Assembly: GCF_016827605.1 (NCBI RefSeq)
Contig: NZ_JAEPJQ010000008.1
Span: 1-64,000, forward strand
Direction: 5' to 3'
Length of the DNA stretch: 64,000 nucleotides
Source of the DNA: Hyunsoonleella ulvae
GTDB lineage: Bacteria; Bacteroidota; Bacteroidia; Flavobacteriales; Flavobacteriaceae
The translations under genes and the position numbers were made by a program. Shown one piece after another: positions 33,043-42,553 of this stretch (positions are counted from its first letter, which is position 1; each line of letters opens with the position of its first letter). Under the pieces are notes generated by a model, which ran no database searches, had not been told where the DNA came from, and worked only from the letters and a program-made list of their open reading frames with translations.

Positions 33043-35370
33043 ATGTACAATTCAATATCCACTAGAAGAAATTTTATTAAAAAGATGGCGCAACTCTCTG
33101 CGATGACGGCTGCGGCTGCTATGTTTCCAGGTATATTATTTGCCGAAGAGCAAGAAGCGGGTATTCCAGATGGTGCCAATTTAGATTGGAAAAAAGGGCC
33201 CTGTCGTTTTTGTGGTGTAGGTTGTGGTATTCTTGTAGGAACACAAAATGGAAAAGCGGTAGCCGTAAAAGGCGACCCTAACAGTTCAGTTAATAAAGGC
33301 TTACTTTGTGTAAAAGGCTATCATCAAACTATGTGTATTCAATCCAAAGATAGATTGACACACGCATTGGTTAAAAAGAATGGTCGTTACGTAAAAACAC
33401 CATTAAATGAAGCTTTAGATCTTGTAGCCAGTAAAATGAAATCTACCATTGAAGCACATGGTAAAGATGCTGTGGCAATGTATACTTCTGGGCAGTCTAC
33501 AATTCCCGAAGGATATGTGGCTTCAAAATTAATGAAAGGTGCTATTGGTACTAATAATTTAGATTGTAATGCCCGTTTGTGTATGGCAAGTGCCGTAGCA
33601 GGGTTTTTAACCACGTTTGGTGCGGATGAGCCTATGGGTTGTTATGAGGATATAGACCATGCCGACTACTTCATAACATGGGGCAATAATATGGCAGAAA
33701 TGCACCCCGTATTATTCTCCAGAATGTTAGAGCAAAAGACAAGGCGTGGTGCTAAAATTATTGATTTTGCTACCCGTACAACTCGCTCAAGTACTGCATC
33801 AGATAAATCTATTCTTTTTGAACCCCAAACCGATTTAGCGGTTGCTAATGCCATTTGTTATGAAATTATAAATAACGGATGGGTTAACAAATCTTTTGTT
33901 GAAAAGCACTGTAATTTCAGTAAAGGCTTAACTAATATGGGTTATGGGACTGAAGACAAGTTCAGTTTTAAAGATAAACCAACAAAAATAGATTTTGAAG
34001 CCTATAAAACATTTTTAAACGATTACACTCCTGAGAAAGTTGCCAAGTATTCTAAAGTATCAGCTAAGGATATCAAGTATTTGGCTTCTATTTATGGCGA
34101 CCCTAATAAAAAGGTAGTATCGTATTGGTGTATGGGTATGAATCAGCATACACGCGGTACCTGGATGAATAATTTGGTGTACAATATTCATTTATTGACG
34201 GGTAAAATTTCACAACCAGGTAATGGTCCATTTTCGTTGACAGGGCAACCTTCGGCATGTGGAACAGCAAGAGAAGTGGGAACATTTACACACAAATTGC
34301 CGAAAGGTGTAGTAATGAATGAAAAGCACCGACGTTTGGCTGCTAAAATTTGGAAAGTGCCTTACGAGCGCATTCCATCGAAACCAACATACCATACTAC
34401 AGAAATGTTTAGGGCGGTTGATCGTGGTGATATTAAATTTATATGGACTCAAGTTACAAACCCATTGGTGTCTTTACCAAAAACAAGTCGTTACCGTCCA
34501 GCAATGGAAAAAGAGTCTTGTTTTGTGGTAGTTTCTGATGTGTTTCCAACGCCAACATCTGATGTAGCTGATGTGATTTTACCTGCATCATGGCATATTG
34601 AAAAAAGTGGTTTATACGGAAACTCAGAACGACGGACTCAGCACTGGAATAAAATGGTAGAAGGCCCTGGAGAAACCACTCCAGATGCGTGGATGACTAT
34701 TGAGGTGGCTAAACGTATGGGCTACGGCGATTTGTTTCCTTATAGCAAGGAAAATCACGTTGAAGAAATTTATAACGAGTACCGTCAGTTTCATGAAGGC
34801 GCAAAACACGGTATGGCACCGTTAGAGGTTTTAAAGAAAGAATCGGGTGTAATCTGGCCTTATGTAAATGGTAAATCTACCCAATGGCGTTTTAATGCGA
34901 AATACGACCCCGCTTGTAAAGAAGGTTCAGATTTTGATTTCTATGGCAAACCAGATGGAAAGGCTGTGATTTGGCAGCGTCCTTATGAGCCTGCAGCAGA
35001 ATCGCCAGATAACGAATACCCGTTTTGGTTAAATACTGGGCGTGTTATAGAGCATTGGCATACAGGCTCTATGACCAGAAGAATACCTGTATTGCATAAA
35101 GCCATGCCAGAGGCTTATGTAGAATTTCATCCAGAGGATGCCAAAGCTCTGGGTATACGTGATGGAGAACGTATAAAAGTGAGTTCTAGACGTGGTAGTT
35201 GTGTACTGCCAGCGTCCATTAATAAGCGTGGATTACCAACACGCGGACAGGTGTTTGTGCCGTTTTTTGATGAAAACATGATGATTAATGATGTGACATT
35301 GGATGCCTTTTGTCCTATTTCCAAAGAACCAGATTTTAAGAAGTGTGCGGTTAAAGTTGAAAAAGCATAA
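33043..35370 (+). CDS. napA: Periplasmic nitrate reductase catalytic subunit NapA
   Basis: A 775-residue molybdenum enzyme reducing nitrate to nitrite in the periplasm. Twin-arginine signal: STRRNFIKK (6-14) followed by a hydrophobic stretch. The [4Fe-4S] ligands are C54, C57, C61 and C89. The Mo ligand is C180 in ARLCMASAV, the pattern of NapA; a serine or aspartate would point to other family members. [15 protein letters not shown] and the C-terminal Mo-bisMGD-binding domain are present. Slightly shorter than proteobacterial NapA (about 830). It should receive electrons from the NapB-like protein encoded next. Confidence 0.95.
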   Translation: MYNSISTRRNFIKKMAQLSAMTAAAAMFPGILFAEEQEAGIPDGANLDWKKGPCRFCGVGCGILVGTQNGKAVAVKGDPNSSVNKGLLCVKGYHQTMCIQSKDRLTHALVKKNGRYVKTPLNEALDLVASKMKSTIEAHGKDAVAMYTSGQSTIPEGYVASKLMKGAIGTNNLDCNARLCMASAVAGFLTTFGADEPMGCYEDIDHADYFITWGNNMAEMHPVLFSRMLEQKTRRGAKIIDFATRTTRSSTASDKSILFEPQTDLAVANAICYEIINNGWVNKSFVEKHCNFSKGLTNMGYGTEDKFSFKDKPTKIDFEAYKTFLNDYTPEKVAKYSKVSAKDIKYLASIYGDPNKKVVSYWCMGMNQHTRGTWMNNLVYNIHLLTGKISQPGNGPFSLTGQPSACGTAREVGTFTHKLPKGVVMNEKHRRLAAKIWKVPYERIPSKPTYHTTEMFRAVDRGDIKFIWTQVTNPLVSLPKTSRYRPAMEKESCFVVVSDVFPTPTSDVADVILPASWHIEKSGLYGNSERRTQHWNKMVEGPGETTPDAWMTIEVAKRMGYGDLFPYSKENHVEEIYNEYRQFHEGAKHGMAPLEVLKKESGVIWPYVNGKSTQWRFNAKYDPACKEGSDFDFYGKPDGKAVIWQRPYEPAAESPDNEYPFWLNTGRVIEHWHTGSMTRRIPVLHKAMPEAYVEFHPEDAKALGIRDGERIKVSSRRGSCVLPASINKRGLPTRGQVFVPFFDENMMINDVTLDAFCPISKEPDFKKCAVKVEKA

Positions 35371-35373
35371 TAT

Positions 35374-36069
35374 ATGAAAAAGCGACTCGGAATTATTTCA
35401 CTTTTTGTACTGCTCTTTATAGCTTTTATTACCATTTGGAATTTTAGTTATCAACAAGGTTTGGAAGAAGCCTATATTCCAGTAGAAGAGCGTAGTTCTG
35501 ATTATTATTTACCGTCAGAAGCTGGAGTTTTTGAGCGTTCTGAATATGCTACAGAATATGCTAATATGCCTGTTGATGAAAACCATCAACGATTACTGAA
35601 AGATTATTATAAAAACAGAGCCTACCATGGTGCACCACCAAGTATTCCGCATCCTGTTGAAGAAATGAATTTAGGCGATAATACATGTTTAAAATGCCAT
35701 CAAAACGGTGGATTTGTAAATAAATATAAGGCGTATGCACCTGTGACGCCACATCCAGAAATGATTAATTGTAGGCAATGTCATGTAGCACAAAATAGTA
35801 ATACGCTATTTAAAGCTAATAATTTGGCGCAGGTATATGCACCAAAAGTGGGTATAAATAATGCTTTAATTGGTACACCGCCCATGATACCACACCAAAT
35901 ACAAATGCGGGAGAATTGTTTATCGTGTCATGCAGGACCAGCGGCTCCTAAAGAGATAAGAGTAACACATCCAGAGCGTGTTAATTGCAGACAATGCCAT
36001 GTGCCAACGGATAAAGTTGTTTCAGAAATAACACCTTTTTCAAGAACTAAAATAGATAGCAATGAATAG
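35374..36069 (+). CDS. napB: NapB-like cytochrome c with duplicated dihaem module (four haems)
   Basis: A 231-residue protein with an N-terminal membrane anchor or uncleaved signal (6-24) and four CxxCH motifs at residues 105, 133, 182 and 205. Classical NapB has two. The NapB-type module PPxIPH ... CxxCH ... HPE ... NCRQCHV occurs twice, at about 88-140 and 169-211, so the gene looks like an internal duplication. IPH and HPE supply likely distal histidines for each pair. It begins three bases after napA and overlaps the next gene by eight bases. It should pass electrons to NapA. Confidence 0.85.
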   Translation: MKKRLGIISLFVLLFIAFITIWNFSYQQGLEEAYIPVEERSSDYYLPSEAGVFERSEYATEYANMPVDENHQRLLKDYYKNRAYHGAPPSIPHPVEEMNLGDNTCLKCHQNGGFVNKYKAYAPVTPHPEMINCRQCHVAQNSNTLFKANNLAQVYAPKVGINNALIGTPPMIPHQIQMRENCLSCHAGPAAPKEIRVTHPERVNCRQCHVPTDKVVSEITPFSRTKIDSNE

Positions 36070-36694
36070 AAAACTCTACAAATATAGTTTAGCATGTGTG
36101 TTTTTGGTTGTGCTTTTTTCTTGTAAGCATAACGAAGGTGAATATCATAATTTGAATGATAAAATTAAAGCCGAAAGTAAAAGCTATCATGGGACTTTAT
36201 CTTCTGAAGCATTGATTGATGGTATTAAAACTGTTGAAATTACTGAAGGCGGCCATACCTTTTTGATTCCTGAACGTAAGAGTCAAATAAAATCATTCGC
36301 TTGTATTGAATGTCATAATGTTGGATTGGACAAATTACAAAGTAAAGCTATTAAGAAAGCACATTGGGATATTGCTTTGGCGCATGCTGATGAAAACACC
36401 ATGAATTGTGCTACCTGCCATAACGGAGAGGATATGAATGCTTTAAATACGTTAACAGGAAATAAGGTTGATTTTAATAAAAGTTATAAGCTGTGTGCAC
36501 AGTGTCATTCTTCGCAATTTGAAGATTGGAAAGGTGGTGCGCATGGTAAAAAAGTAGCAGGTTGGGCACCACCTAGAGCATCATATACATGTGTGAATTG
36601 TCATAATCCGCACGATCCAAGTTTTAAATCGAGGTGGCCATCACGCTATAATACAGAGCAGGTTGAAGCGCCTACAGCAGAATCTGGTCATTAA
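36062..36694 (+). CDS. Tetrahaem cytochrome c lipoprotein
   Basis: A 210-residue protein with a lipoprotein signal (VVLFSC, cysteine at 21) and four CxxCH motifs at residues 81 (CIECH), 116 (CATCH), 145 (CAQCH) and 177 (CVNCH). It resembles cytochrome c3 / NrfH-linked multihaem proteins and is tethered at the membrane surface facing the periplasm. It lies between napB and the Fe-S/NrfD genes and probably carries electrons from the quinol-oxidising module to NapB, filling the role of NapC, which is absent. Confidence 0.82.
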   Translation: MNRKLYKYSLACVFLVVLFSCKHNEGEYHNLNDKIKAESKSYHGTLSSEALIDGIKTVEITEGGHTFLIPERKSQIKSFACIECHNVGLDKLQSKAIKKAHWDIALAHADENTMNCATCHNGEDMNALNTLTGNKVDFNKSYKLCAQCHSSQFEDWKGGAHGKKVAGWAPPRASYTCVNCHNPHDPSFKSRWPSRYNTEQVEAPTAESGH

Positions 36695-36704
36695 ATATTA
36701 AGGT

Positions 36705-37826
36705 ATGAGTGAGAATAAAAAATGGTATTCTTTAGATTTAGGGTTGAACAGAAAAAAATCTGGCTCTAATTCTTGTAGCTGCGGTAAAACCGAAGGCGGA
36801 TGTGGTAGTCATGAACCAAAGATGACCGATGACGCTTTTTTTGAAGCAGCGGTAAATGCATCGATAGGTGATGAAGTAAAGAAAGATGGTTTTGAGCAGG
36901 TGTTTGATGTTAAAATGGATAGACGTACCGCGTTTAAAAAATTAACAGCAAGTTTATTGATTGGTGCTGGTGCTGTAAGTACATCATGCAGTGTGATAAG
37001 CGGTGATGAAACCAAAGAAAAAGCACAAATAGATTGGGAAGAGCAATTTAAGGGCAATTACAAATTGATGACAGATGAAGAAAAGGAAGCCACGGTAAAT
37101 AGATTGATGCGCTCTTATGAACTGCGAACGGGTAAAAATATTAGCATGACGCATGAAAATGCACAGGACGATGTGTTGTTTGGATATGCTTTTAACATTT
37201 CGAAGTGCCAAGGGTATATGGATTGTGTAAACGCTTGTATTGAAGAAAATAATCAGGATAGAAATTCGCAAATGCAATACATCCGCATACATGAAATGAA
37301 AGATGGCAAAGGCTTTAATTTTAACGAAGCTGATGATAATTATTACCACGAAGTGCCTGCGGAGGGGCATTTTTACATGGGAACTCAGTGTTTTCATTGT
37401 GATAATCCGCCATGTGTGGAGGTGTGCCCTGTACAGGCTACTTGGAGAGAAGATGATGGTTTAGTGGTTATTGATTACGATTGGTGTGTGGGTTGCCGTT
37501 ATTGTATGGCTGCTTGTCCTTATGATGGCCGACGTTTTAATTGGAGTAAGCCTGAAGTTCCTGAGAATGAAATTAATAAGAATCAGCATTATTTAGGAAA
37601 TAGAATGCGCAAGAAAGGCGTGATGGAAAAATGTACGTTTTGTGTGCAACGCTCTAGAAAAGGACAAAATCCTGCTTGTGTTGAAGCTTGCCCTACTGGT
37701 GCACGTATTTTTGGGAATTTATTAGACCCTAAGAGTACGATTAGATGGGTGTTGGAAAATAAGAAGGTGTTTAGATTGAAAGAGGATTTGGGTACAGAAC
37801 CTAAGTTCTGGTATTTTATGGACTAG
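36705..37826 (+). CDS. NrfC/PsrB-type four-cluster Fe-S protein with internal Tat-like signal
   Basis: A 373-residue ferredoxin-like protein. The N-terminus (WYSLDLGLNR, then CSCGKTEGGCG) precedes a twin-arginine-like motif DRRTAFKK at 72-79, a hydrophobic stretch and a lipobox-like STSCS; such displaced Tat signals are known in Bacteroidota respiratory complexes. Four cysteine groups bind Fe-S clusters: C168...; CFHCDNPPCVEVCP (229-241); CVGCRYCMAACPYD (261-274); CTFCVQ...CVEACP. In the first group the second cysteine is Y171 (CQGYMDCVNAC), so that cluster may be [3Fe-4S] or altered. It should link NrfD to the cytochromes. Confidence 0.85.
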   Translation: MSENKKWYSLDLGLNRKKSGSNSCSCGKTEGGCGSHEPKMTDDAFFEAAVNASIGDEVKKDGFEQVFDVKMDRRTAFKKLTASLLIGAGAVSTSCSVISGDETKEKAQIDWEEQFKGNYKLMTDEEKEATVNRLMRSYELRTGKNISMTHENAQDDVLFGYAFNISKCQGYMDCVNACIEENNQDRNSQMQYIRIHEMKDGKGFNFNEADDNYYHEVPAEGHFYMGTQCFHCDNPPCVEVCPVQATWREDDGLVVIDYDWCVGCRYCMAACPYDGRRFNWSKPEVPENEINKNQHYLGNRMRKKGVMEKCTFCVQRSRKGQNPACVEACPTGARIFGNLLDPKSTIRWVLENKKVFRLKEDLGTEPKFWYFMD

Positions 37827-37841
37827 ATGTTGAGTGTTTAT

Positions 37842-37907
37842 TTGTTGAATTGTTTAACCTGTTGCATTGAAACGAACGATTAAACATATAAACGCATAAA
37901 CGATTAC
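37842..37907. repeat. GTTTAA/GATTAAAC-type repeat
   Basis: TTGAATTGTTTAACCTGTTG and AACGATTAAACATATAAACG form an imperfect, AT-rich inverted arrangement directly after the Fe-S gene. It is related to the perfect repeat at 27642-27688. Confidence 0.5.
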
Positions 37908-37978
37908 ACAAAGAAGAAATGGCGATTGCAAGTATAAGTTATGCTTAGGGCAGGTAGTAGAATTTGCAAACACGCCCC

Positions 37979-38067
37979 GCGTTAGGGATTGCAGAGGAAA
38001 GCCCACAGCCCGACGCAGGAGGTGCGAGGACTTGTAACGGAAAGCCCGACCCTTTAGGGTAACGCCC
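37979..38067. repeat. GCGTTAGGGATTGCA...GGGTAACGCCC repeat element, copy 1
   Basis: The element begins GCGTTAGGGATTGCA (37979-37993), contains GGAAAGCCCGACCC (38039-38052) and ends GGGTAACGCCC (38057-38067). It is far more GC-rich than its surroundings. Copy 2 is at 60672-60831 with a different middle. It separates the Fe-S gene from the NrfD gene, which normally form one operon. Confidence 0.8.
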
Positions 38068-38105
38068 AAATAGAATAAAGTTGAAGTGTTTTAATTGACA
38101 TACAG

Positions 38106-39329
38106 ATGAGACGATTAAAAGTTTTTAAGAATTTAGTGATTGATAGTTTGGATACCATTACAAAGGGCTCTAAAAAGTATCATGTTTGGATGGGGTTTTT
38201 AACCTTTGTGATGTTGGTTGGCATGTATTGTTATTCTATTCAGTTAAAGGAAGGGCTGAGTGTTACGGGAATGACCGACCGTGTGAGTTGGGGGCTGTAT
38301 ATTTCTAACTTTACGTTTTTGGTGGGTGTTGCTGCGGCGGCTGTAATGCTGGTAATGCCTACGTATGTGCTTAAGGATATAGATTTTAAACGTTCTGTTT
38401 TAATGGGCGAGGGGCTTGCTGTGGCTGCCCTAATTATGTGTTTGGCTTTTGTGATTGCCGATATGGGTGGACCATCTGTATTGTGGCACATGATACCGGG
38501 GATTGGGGTGTTTAATTTCCCGAATTCTATGCTCACTTGGGATGTTATTGTGCTAAACGGGTATTTGTTTTTAAATTTAAGTATTCCGTTTTATATATTG
38601 TTTAGACGCTACCAAGGGAAGGTACCCAACCCAAAGGTGTATATTCCTGGGGCTATTTTATCGGTGTTATGGGCGGTGGCTATACATTTGGTTACGGCAT
38701 TTTTGTATCAAGGGTTGCAGGCGCGTCCGTTTTGGAATAATGCGCTTTTAGGGCCTCGGTTTTTAGCATCGGCTTTTGCTGCGGGTCCTGCACTTATTAT
38801 TTTGGTACTGGCAGTTATTAGAAGCTTTACGGCTTTTAAAATAGAGGATAAGACTATTAGGAAAATAGCCATGATTGTTACGGTGGCGGCACAAATTAAT
38901 ATTATTATGCTGGTCTCTGAGTTGTTTAAAGAGTTTTATGCGCCCACACACCATAGCGAAAGTGCCTACTACTTGTTTTTTGGATTGGATGGCAAAACAG
39001 CATTATTGCCTTGGATTTGGACAGCTATAAGTATGAATGTTGTGGCTACAGCTATTTTGACCATTGGTAAGCTGCGTAAAAATCTAAAAATACTGTATTT
39101 CTGTTGTGCTTTACTTTTTGTTGCTATTTGGATAGAAAAAGGGTTTGGGCTTATTGTGCCTGGGTTTATTCCAGGACCTTATGGTAAAATTATAGAGTAC
39201 CTACCCACAGGTATTGAGGTTGGTGTTACTCTAGGTATTTGGGCTATGGGAGCCTTAATATTTACCATTTTAGCGAAGACTGCCATTGGTATTGAGTTGG
39301 GGGAGTTGAGGTTTAAGGAGGCTAAGTAA
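38106..39329 (+). CDS. NrfD/PsrC-type quinol-interacting membrane subunit
   Basis: A 407-residue protein with about ten transmembrane helices. Segments such as VSWGLYISNFTFLVGVAAAAVML, the helix after DIDFKRSVLMGEGLAVAALI and LTWDVIVLNGYLFLNL are typical of the NrfD/PsrC/ActC family, which oxidises menaquinol and hands electrons to an Fe-S partner. With the Fe-S protein and the two multihaem cytochromes it probably forms the electron input to NapA in place of NapC or NapGH. A 280-base gap with repeats separates it from the Fe-S gene. Confidence 0.87.
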   Translation: MRRLKVFKNLVIDSLDTITKGSKKYHVWMGFLTFVMLVGMYCYSIQLKEGLSVTGMTDRVSWGLYISNFTFLVGVAAAAVMLVMPTYVLKDIDFKRSVLMGEGLAVAALIMCLAFVIADMGGPSVLWHMIPGIGVFNFPNSMLTWDVIVLNGYLFLNLSIPFYILFRRYQGKVPNPKVYIPGAILSVLWAVAIHLVTAFLYQGLQARPFWNNALLGPRFLASAFAAGPALIILVLAVIRSFTAFKIEDKTIRKIAMIVTVAAQINIIMLVSELFKEFYAPTHHSESAYYLFFGLDGKTALLPWIWTAISMNVVATAILTIGKLRKNLKILYFCCALLFVAIWIEKGFGLIVPGFIPGPYGKIIEYLPTGIEVGVTLGIWAMGALIFTILAKTAIGIELGELRFKEAK

Positions 39330-39472
39330 GTTTTTATTGTTTTTTTTGATAATTAAATCTTGGTATACTAAGGGAATCTACTACTTTACTCATCCGTCTA
39401 TTGTGTTCCATCAATCTAAATAGTTTACAATATTTCTTATTTTTAGATTCGAGATAACAAAAATTTAATATT

Positions 39473-40117
39473 ATGGATAAAAATTTTAGTATCTCGATTA
39501 GTACGCCGTGCTCAGAACAATTTAGTCAGTTTAAAAAAACAGCTACTGGAGGTTTCTGTAATTCTTGTAAAAAGGAAGTTATTGACTTTAGACAAATGTC
39601 TGATGCTCAAATTATCGATTATCTTAATAATAGACAGAATGGCATCTGTGGATATTTTAAATCATCTCAAATAAACAGACCTATGGTACACTCAACATTA
39701 AAAACAAGGACATTCAAATTCTGGAATGTTGCTGCAATAGCTATACTATCTTTATTTTCTTTACAGACTATTCAGGCTCAAGAGAAAATTGGGAAGATTA
39801 AAACAGAAACTAAAGTGATTGTAGATAATGCTTTGTTAACAGGTATTGTAGAAGATGAATCTGGACCTTTAGCAGGAGCGAATATTTTACTTAAGGGTTC
39901 TAAAATAGGTGGTACTGCAGATTTTGATGGTAAATTTAAATTTCCAAAACCATTACAGCAGGGTGATATACTCATTGTAAGTTATATTGGCTACGAACCA
40001 CAGGAAGTTGTTATAAAACAAGATCAAAAGTTTTTAAAAATAAAGTTAACTGCCGCTGATATTGATCTATTAGGCGAAGTACAAACTTCTAAAGTGTATA
40101 GTTCTAAAGGTAGATAA
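39473..40117 (+). CDS. Membrane protein with carboxypeptidase-regulatory-like domain
   Basis: A 214-residue protein of a type common in Flavobacteriia. Residues 1-75 are cytoplasmic with a possible metal site (C13, C29, C32, C59; GGFCNSCKKEV). A single transmembrane helix follows at about 85-103, ending IQAQE. Residues about 117-190 are a CarboxypepD_reg-like beta-sandwich: LTGIVEDESGPLAGANILLKG, then TADFDGKF and LIVSYIGYEPQE. Function is unknown; the domain often precedes TonB-dependent receptors but here stands alone. It is 12 bases upstream of a transglutaminase-like gene, probably the same operon. Confidence 0.85.
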   Translation: MDKNFSISISTPCSEQFSQFKKTATGGFCNSCKKEVIDFRQMSDAQIIDYLNNRQNGICGYFKSSQINRPMVHSTLKTRTFKFWNVAAIAILSLFSLQTIQAQEKIGKIKTETKVIVDNALLTGIVEDESGPLAGANILLKGSKIGGTADFDGKFKFPKPLQQGDILIVSYIGYEPQEVVIKQDQKFLKIKLTAADIDLLGEVQTSKVYSSKGR

Positions 40118-40128
40118 TATTCCTCTTT

Positions 40129-41148
40129 ATGCGATGTTATTTGTTTTTTGTGCTTGTACTGTGCTGCTATGAAAATTATGCCCAGAAATCTGATTTTGAA
40201 CATATTGATTTTAACAGGGCCGACAGTATAGCAAGACTCCATACTAATACATCCTTACAAAATCTGCCTCTGTTAGTACACCAATTAACTCATAATTTAA
40301 ACACCCAAGTAGAACAGTTTAGGGCTATTCATACTTGGGTGTGTTTAAACATTGAAAGCGATCATTATTTTAGTGTAGCTACACTAAAAAAAAGAAGGAA
40401 ACTGATACATGACCAAGAAGGGTTTTCTAAATGGAATCGGAAGGTACAGTCTAAAGTATTTAAACGTCTCTTACGTAATAAAAAAACCATTTGTTCTGGT
40501 TATGCCTACATACTTAAAGCTCTTGCAAATTTAGTTGGTATTGAATGTGAAACAATAGATGGCTATGGGCGTAACACAGAAAACAATGTGGGTAGTGTAG
40601 ATTTCCCAAATCATTCATGGAATGTGGTAAAGCTTAACGGTAAATGGTATTTTGCTGATACTACCCAAGCTAGTGGCTACTACAACCTAGATGAATATAC
40701 CTTTGTTAAAGATTATAATGATGGTTTCTTTTTGGCAGATCCTAGGCTTTTTGTTAAAAATCATTATCCCATTAATAATAATTGGTTGTTGTTAGATGGT
40801 AGCCAGCCATCTTTGAATGATTTTGTGAATGCACCAATAATTTATGGAAGTACCTATAAATATGAGGTTATTCCCAAAACCCCTAAAGCGTTAGTAACAC
40901 GAATTAATACAGGAGAAGTAATTATTTTTCAATTTGATGTGTTAAACTCATCCTACTTAGAGGATATTAAATTGGTAACAGATAGTAATGTTAGAGCATT
41001 AAAAATTAACAAAAGGTCTCATAGTAATGGTATATTGGAGTTACAATGTATTTTTGATAAAACTGGAGTATACGACGTACATGCCAAGGTTGGTAATACT
41101 ATTATTACATCTTACACTGTAAAGGTTTTTAATTCAAAAACTAAGTAA
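40129..41148 (+). CDS. Secreted transglutaminase-like (papain-fold) protein
   Basis: A 339-residue exported protein with a signal peptide (about 1-19, ending NYAQ). The transglutaminase-like triad is visible: C124 region TICSGYAYILKALANLVGI, histidine in FPNHSWNVVKL and aspartate in WYFADTTQ. The pattern is close to the kyphoscoliosis-peptidase type. It may cleave or cross-link peptide bonds in the periplasm. The last 130 residues are beta-rich and unrecognised. It probably acts with the regulatory-domain protein upstream. It converges on the LuxR-type regulator gene. Confidence 0.82.
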   Translation: MRCYLFFVLVLCCYENYAQKSDFEHIDFNRADSIARLHTNTSLQNLPLLVHQLTHNLNTQVEQFRAIHTWVCLNIESDHYFSVATLKKRRKLIHDQEGFSKWNRKVQSKVFKRLLRNKKTICSGYAYILKALANLVGIECETIDGYGRNTENNVGSVDFPNHSWNVVKLNGKWYFADTTQASGYYNLDEYTFVKDYNDGFFLADPRLFVKNHYPINNNWLLLDGSQPSLNDFVNAPIIYGSTYKYEVIPKTPKALVTRINTGEVIIFQFDVLNSSYLEDIKLVTDSNVRALKINKRSHSNGILELQCIFDKTGVYDVHAKVGNTIITSYTVKVFNSKTK

Positions 41149-41163
41149 TTTGAGGAGGCTTTT

Positions 41164-41805
41164 TTATATTTTATAGATACCATTTTTAATGGCATATAAT
41201 ACTAAGCCTATTCTGTTTTTTGCATTTAATTTTTGAAATAGGTTGTCTCGATAGCCGTCTATTGTTTTAGGACTCAAAAACATTTTATCAGCTATTTCTC
41301 TATAGGTTAATTCAGAACATACAAGTTTTATAAATTCTAGTTCCCTTTCCTTCAACTGTATTTTGTCTGAACCATCATCTGTTAATGATTTTACTAAGAC
41401 ATCTGATACGTCTTTGGTATGATAATACCCTTTTTCAATAGTTTCTATTAATGCTATTTCTAAAATATCCTTTTCTACATCTTTTAGTAAATAACCTTTT
41501 GCTCCTGCTTTTAGCATTTTAATAATGGTATCGTCATTCTCTTCAACTGAGAGTGCGAGTACTTTAATTTGGGGATATTCATTCTTAACGACCTCTGTAG
41601 TCTCAATACCATTTAAAATTGGCATATTAACATCCATAAGAATGATATCGGGAATATTAGTTGGTGTTTTTAGTTTGGTTAATAATTCCTTGCCATTTTT
41701 ACATGTATATAATACCTGAAACCCTTCAAAAGAATTTACCAAACTAGCTATGGCCTGAGATAATAAAGTATGGTCTTCAACCACTACCAATTTATGTGTT
41801 TTCAT
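41164..41805 (-). CDS. NarL/LuxR-family response regulator
   Basis: A 213-residue two-domain regulator. Receiver at 1-120 with E10-D11, phosphoacceptor D58 (LMDVNMP) and K in LLKDV. A LuxR-type helix-turn-helix follows at about 147-210 (LKERELEFIKLVCSELTYREIADKMFLSPKTIDGYR in pieces). It overlaps the histidine kinase gene by 14 bases, so they form a pair. Candidate targets include the shared motif AAAGGGGAAAAAC found at 43901 and 57561; this is a guess from proximity. Confidence 0.93.
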   Translation of the reverse strand: MKTHKLVVVEDHTLLSQAIASLVNSFEGFQVLYTCKNGKELLTKLKTPTNIPDIILMDVNMPILNGIETTEVVKNEYPQIKVLALSVEENDDTIIKMLKAGAKGYLLKDVEKDILEIALIETIEKGYYHTKDVSDVLVKSLTDDGSDKIQLKERELEFIKLVCSELTYREIADKMFLSPKTIDGYRDNLFQKLNAKNRIGLVLYAIKNGIYKI

Positions 41806-42553
41806 CGCTATATGGGTATGAAATAGTTAGTTTTGTACCCTGTTCGGGTTGAGTTTCTATAGTAGCACTAGCATTTACCAATTTAGCTCTATTTTTTATG
41901 TTGCTTATACCAATGCCAGAACTTTCCTGATCTTGTAAACGGAAACCTATACCGTTGTCTTTAGCGGTTATTATCAGCTCCTTTGGCGTATAATTTAAGG
42001 TTATGTTTAAATGGGTAGCCCGGGCATGTTTTATAGTGTTTGAAAAGAACTCTTGCAAAATTCTAAAAAACACAATTTCAGCTTTATGATTTAAGTTTTT
42101 TTTATTTCCAACAACGCTAATACTTGATTTTATAAACTTAAGTCTGTTAAAACGATCTATTTCATCATTTATGGCTTGCTCAAGAGTCATTTTTTTTAAA
42201 GCGTCTGGGTTTATCAATTTAGATAATACCCTAACTTCTTTGATGCTTTTATTTATAGTTGCTTTTATCTCATTAATATCAGTATTAGTTTGTAATTGTA
42301 TTTTTGCCAAGGTAAGTAATTGCCCAATATTATCGTGTAATTCCCAGCTTATGTTCCTAAAGGTTTCTTCTCTAATTTCTATCTGGGCCTTTGATATTTC
42401 CTGTTCAAAACGTTGTTTGGCGTGTTGTTTTTCTAACAATAGTTCGTTTTTCCTTCTTCTAAAAAGTAGGAAAAGTGAAATCATGGTTGATACTACGGAA
42501 AACAGTACAACCGAAGATATAATTAGTACTGATTGTATTTCGTTTTCGTCCAT
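41792..42553 (-). CDS. NarX/DegS-type sensor histidine kinase
   Basis: About 253 residues: an N-terminal helix (SVLIISSVVLFSVVSTMISLFLLF), a short coiled coil, a HisKA_3 dimerisation region with the phospho-histidine in NISWELHDNIGQLL, and an HATPase domain (FFSNTIKHARA, DNGIGF, SGIGISNI, GTKLTISYP). A start seven codons earlier (42574) is possible, but MDENEIQSV resembles the usual start of these kinases. There is no extracellular sensor domain, so the signal may come through the adjacent membrane protein, whose gene overlaps this one. Confidence 0.9.
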   Translation of the reverse strand: MDENEIQSVLIISSVVLFSVVSTMISLFLLFRRRKNELLLEKQHAKQRFEQEISKAQIEIREETFRNISWELHDNIGQLLTLAKIQLQTNTDINEIKATINKSIKEVRVLSKLINPDALKKMTLEQAINDEIDRFNRLKFIKSSISVVGNKKNLNHKAEIVFFRILQEFFSNTIKHARATHLNITLNYTPKELIITAKDNGIGFRLQDQESSGIGISNIKNRAKLVNASATIETQPEQGTKLTISYPYSDENT

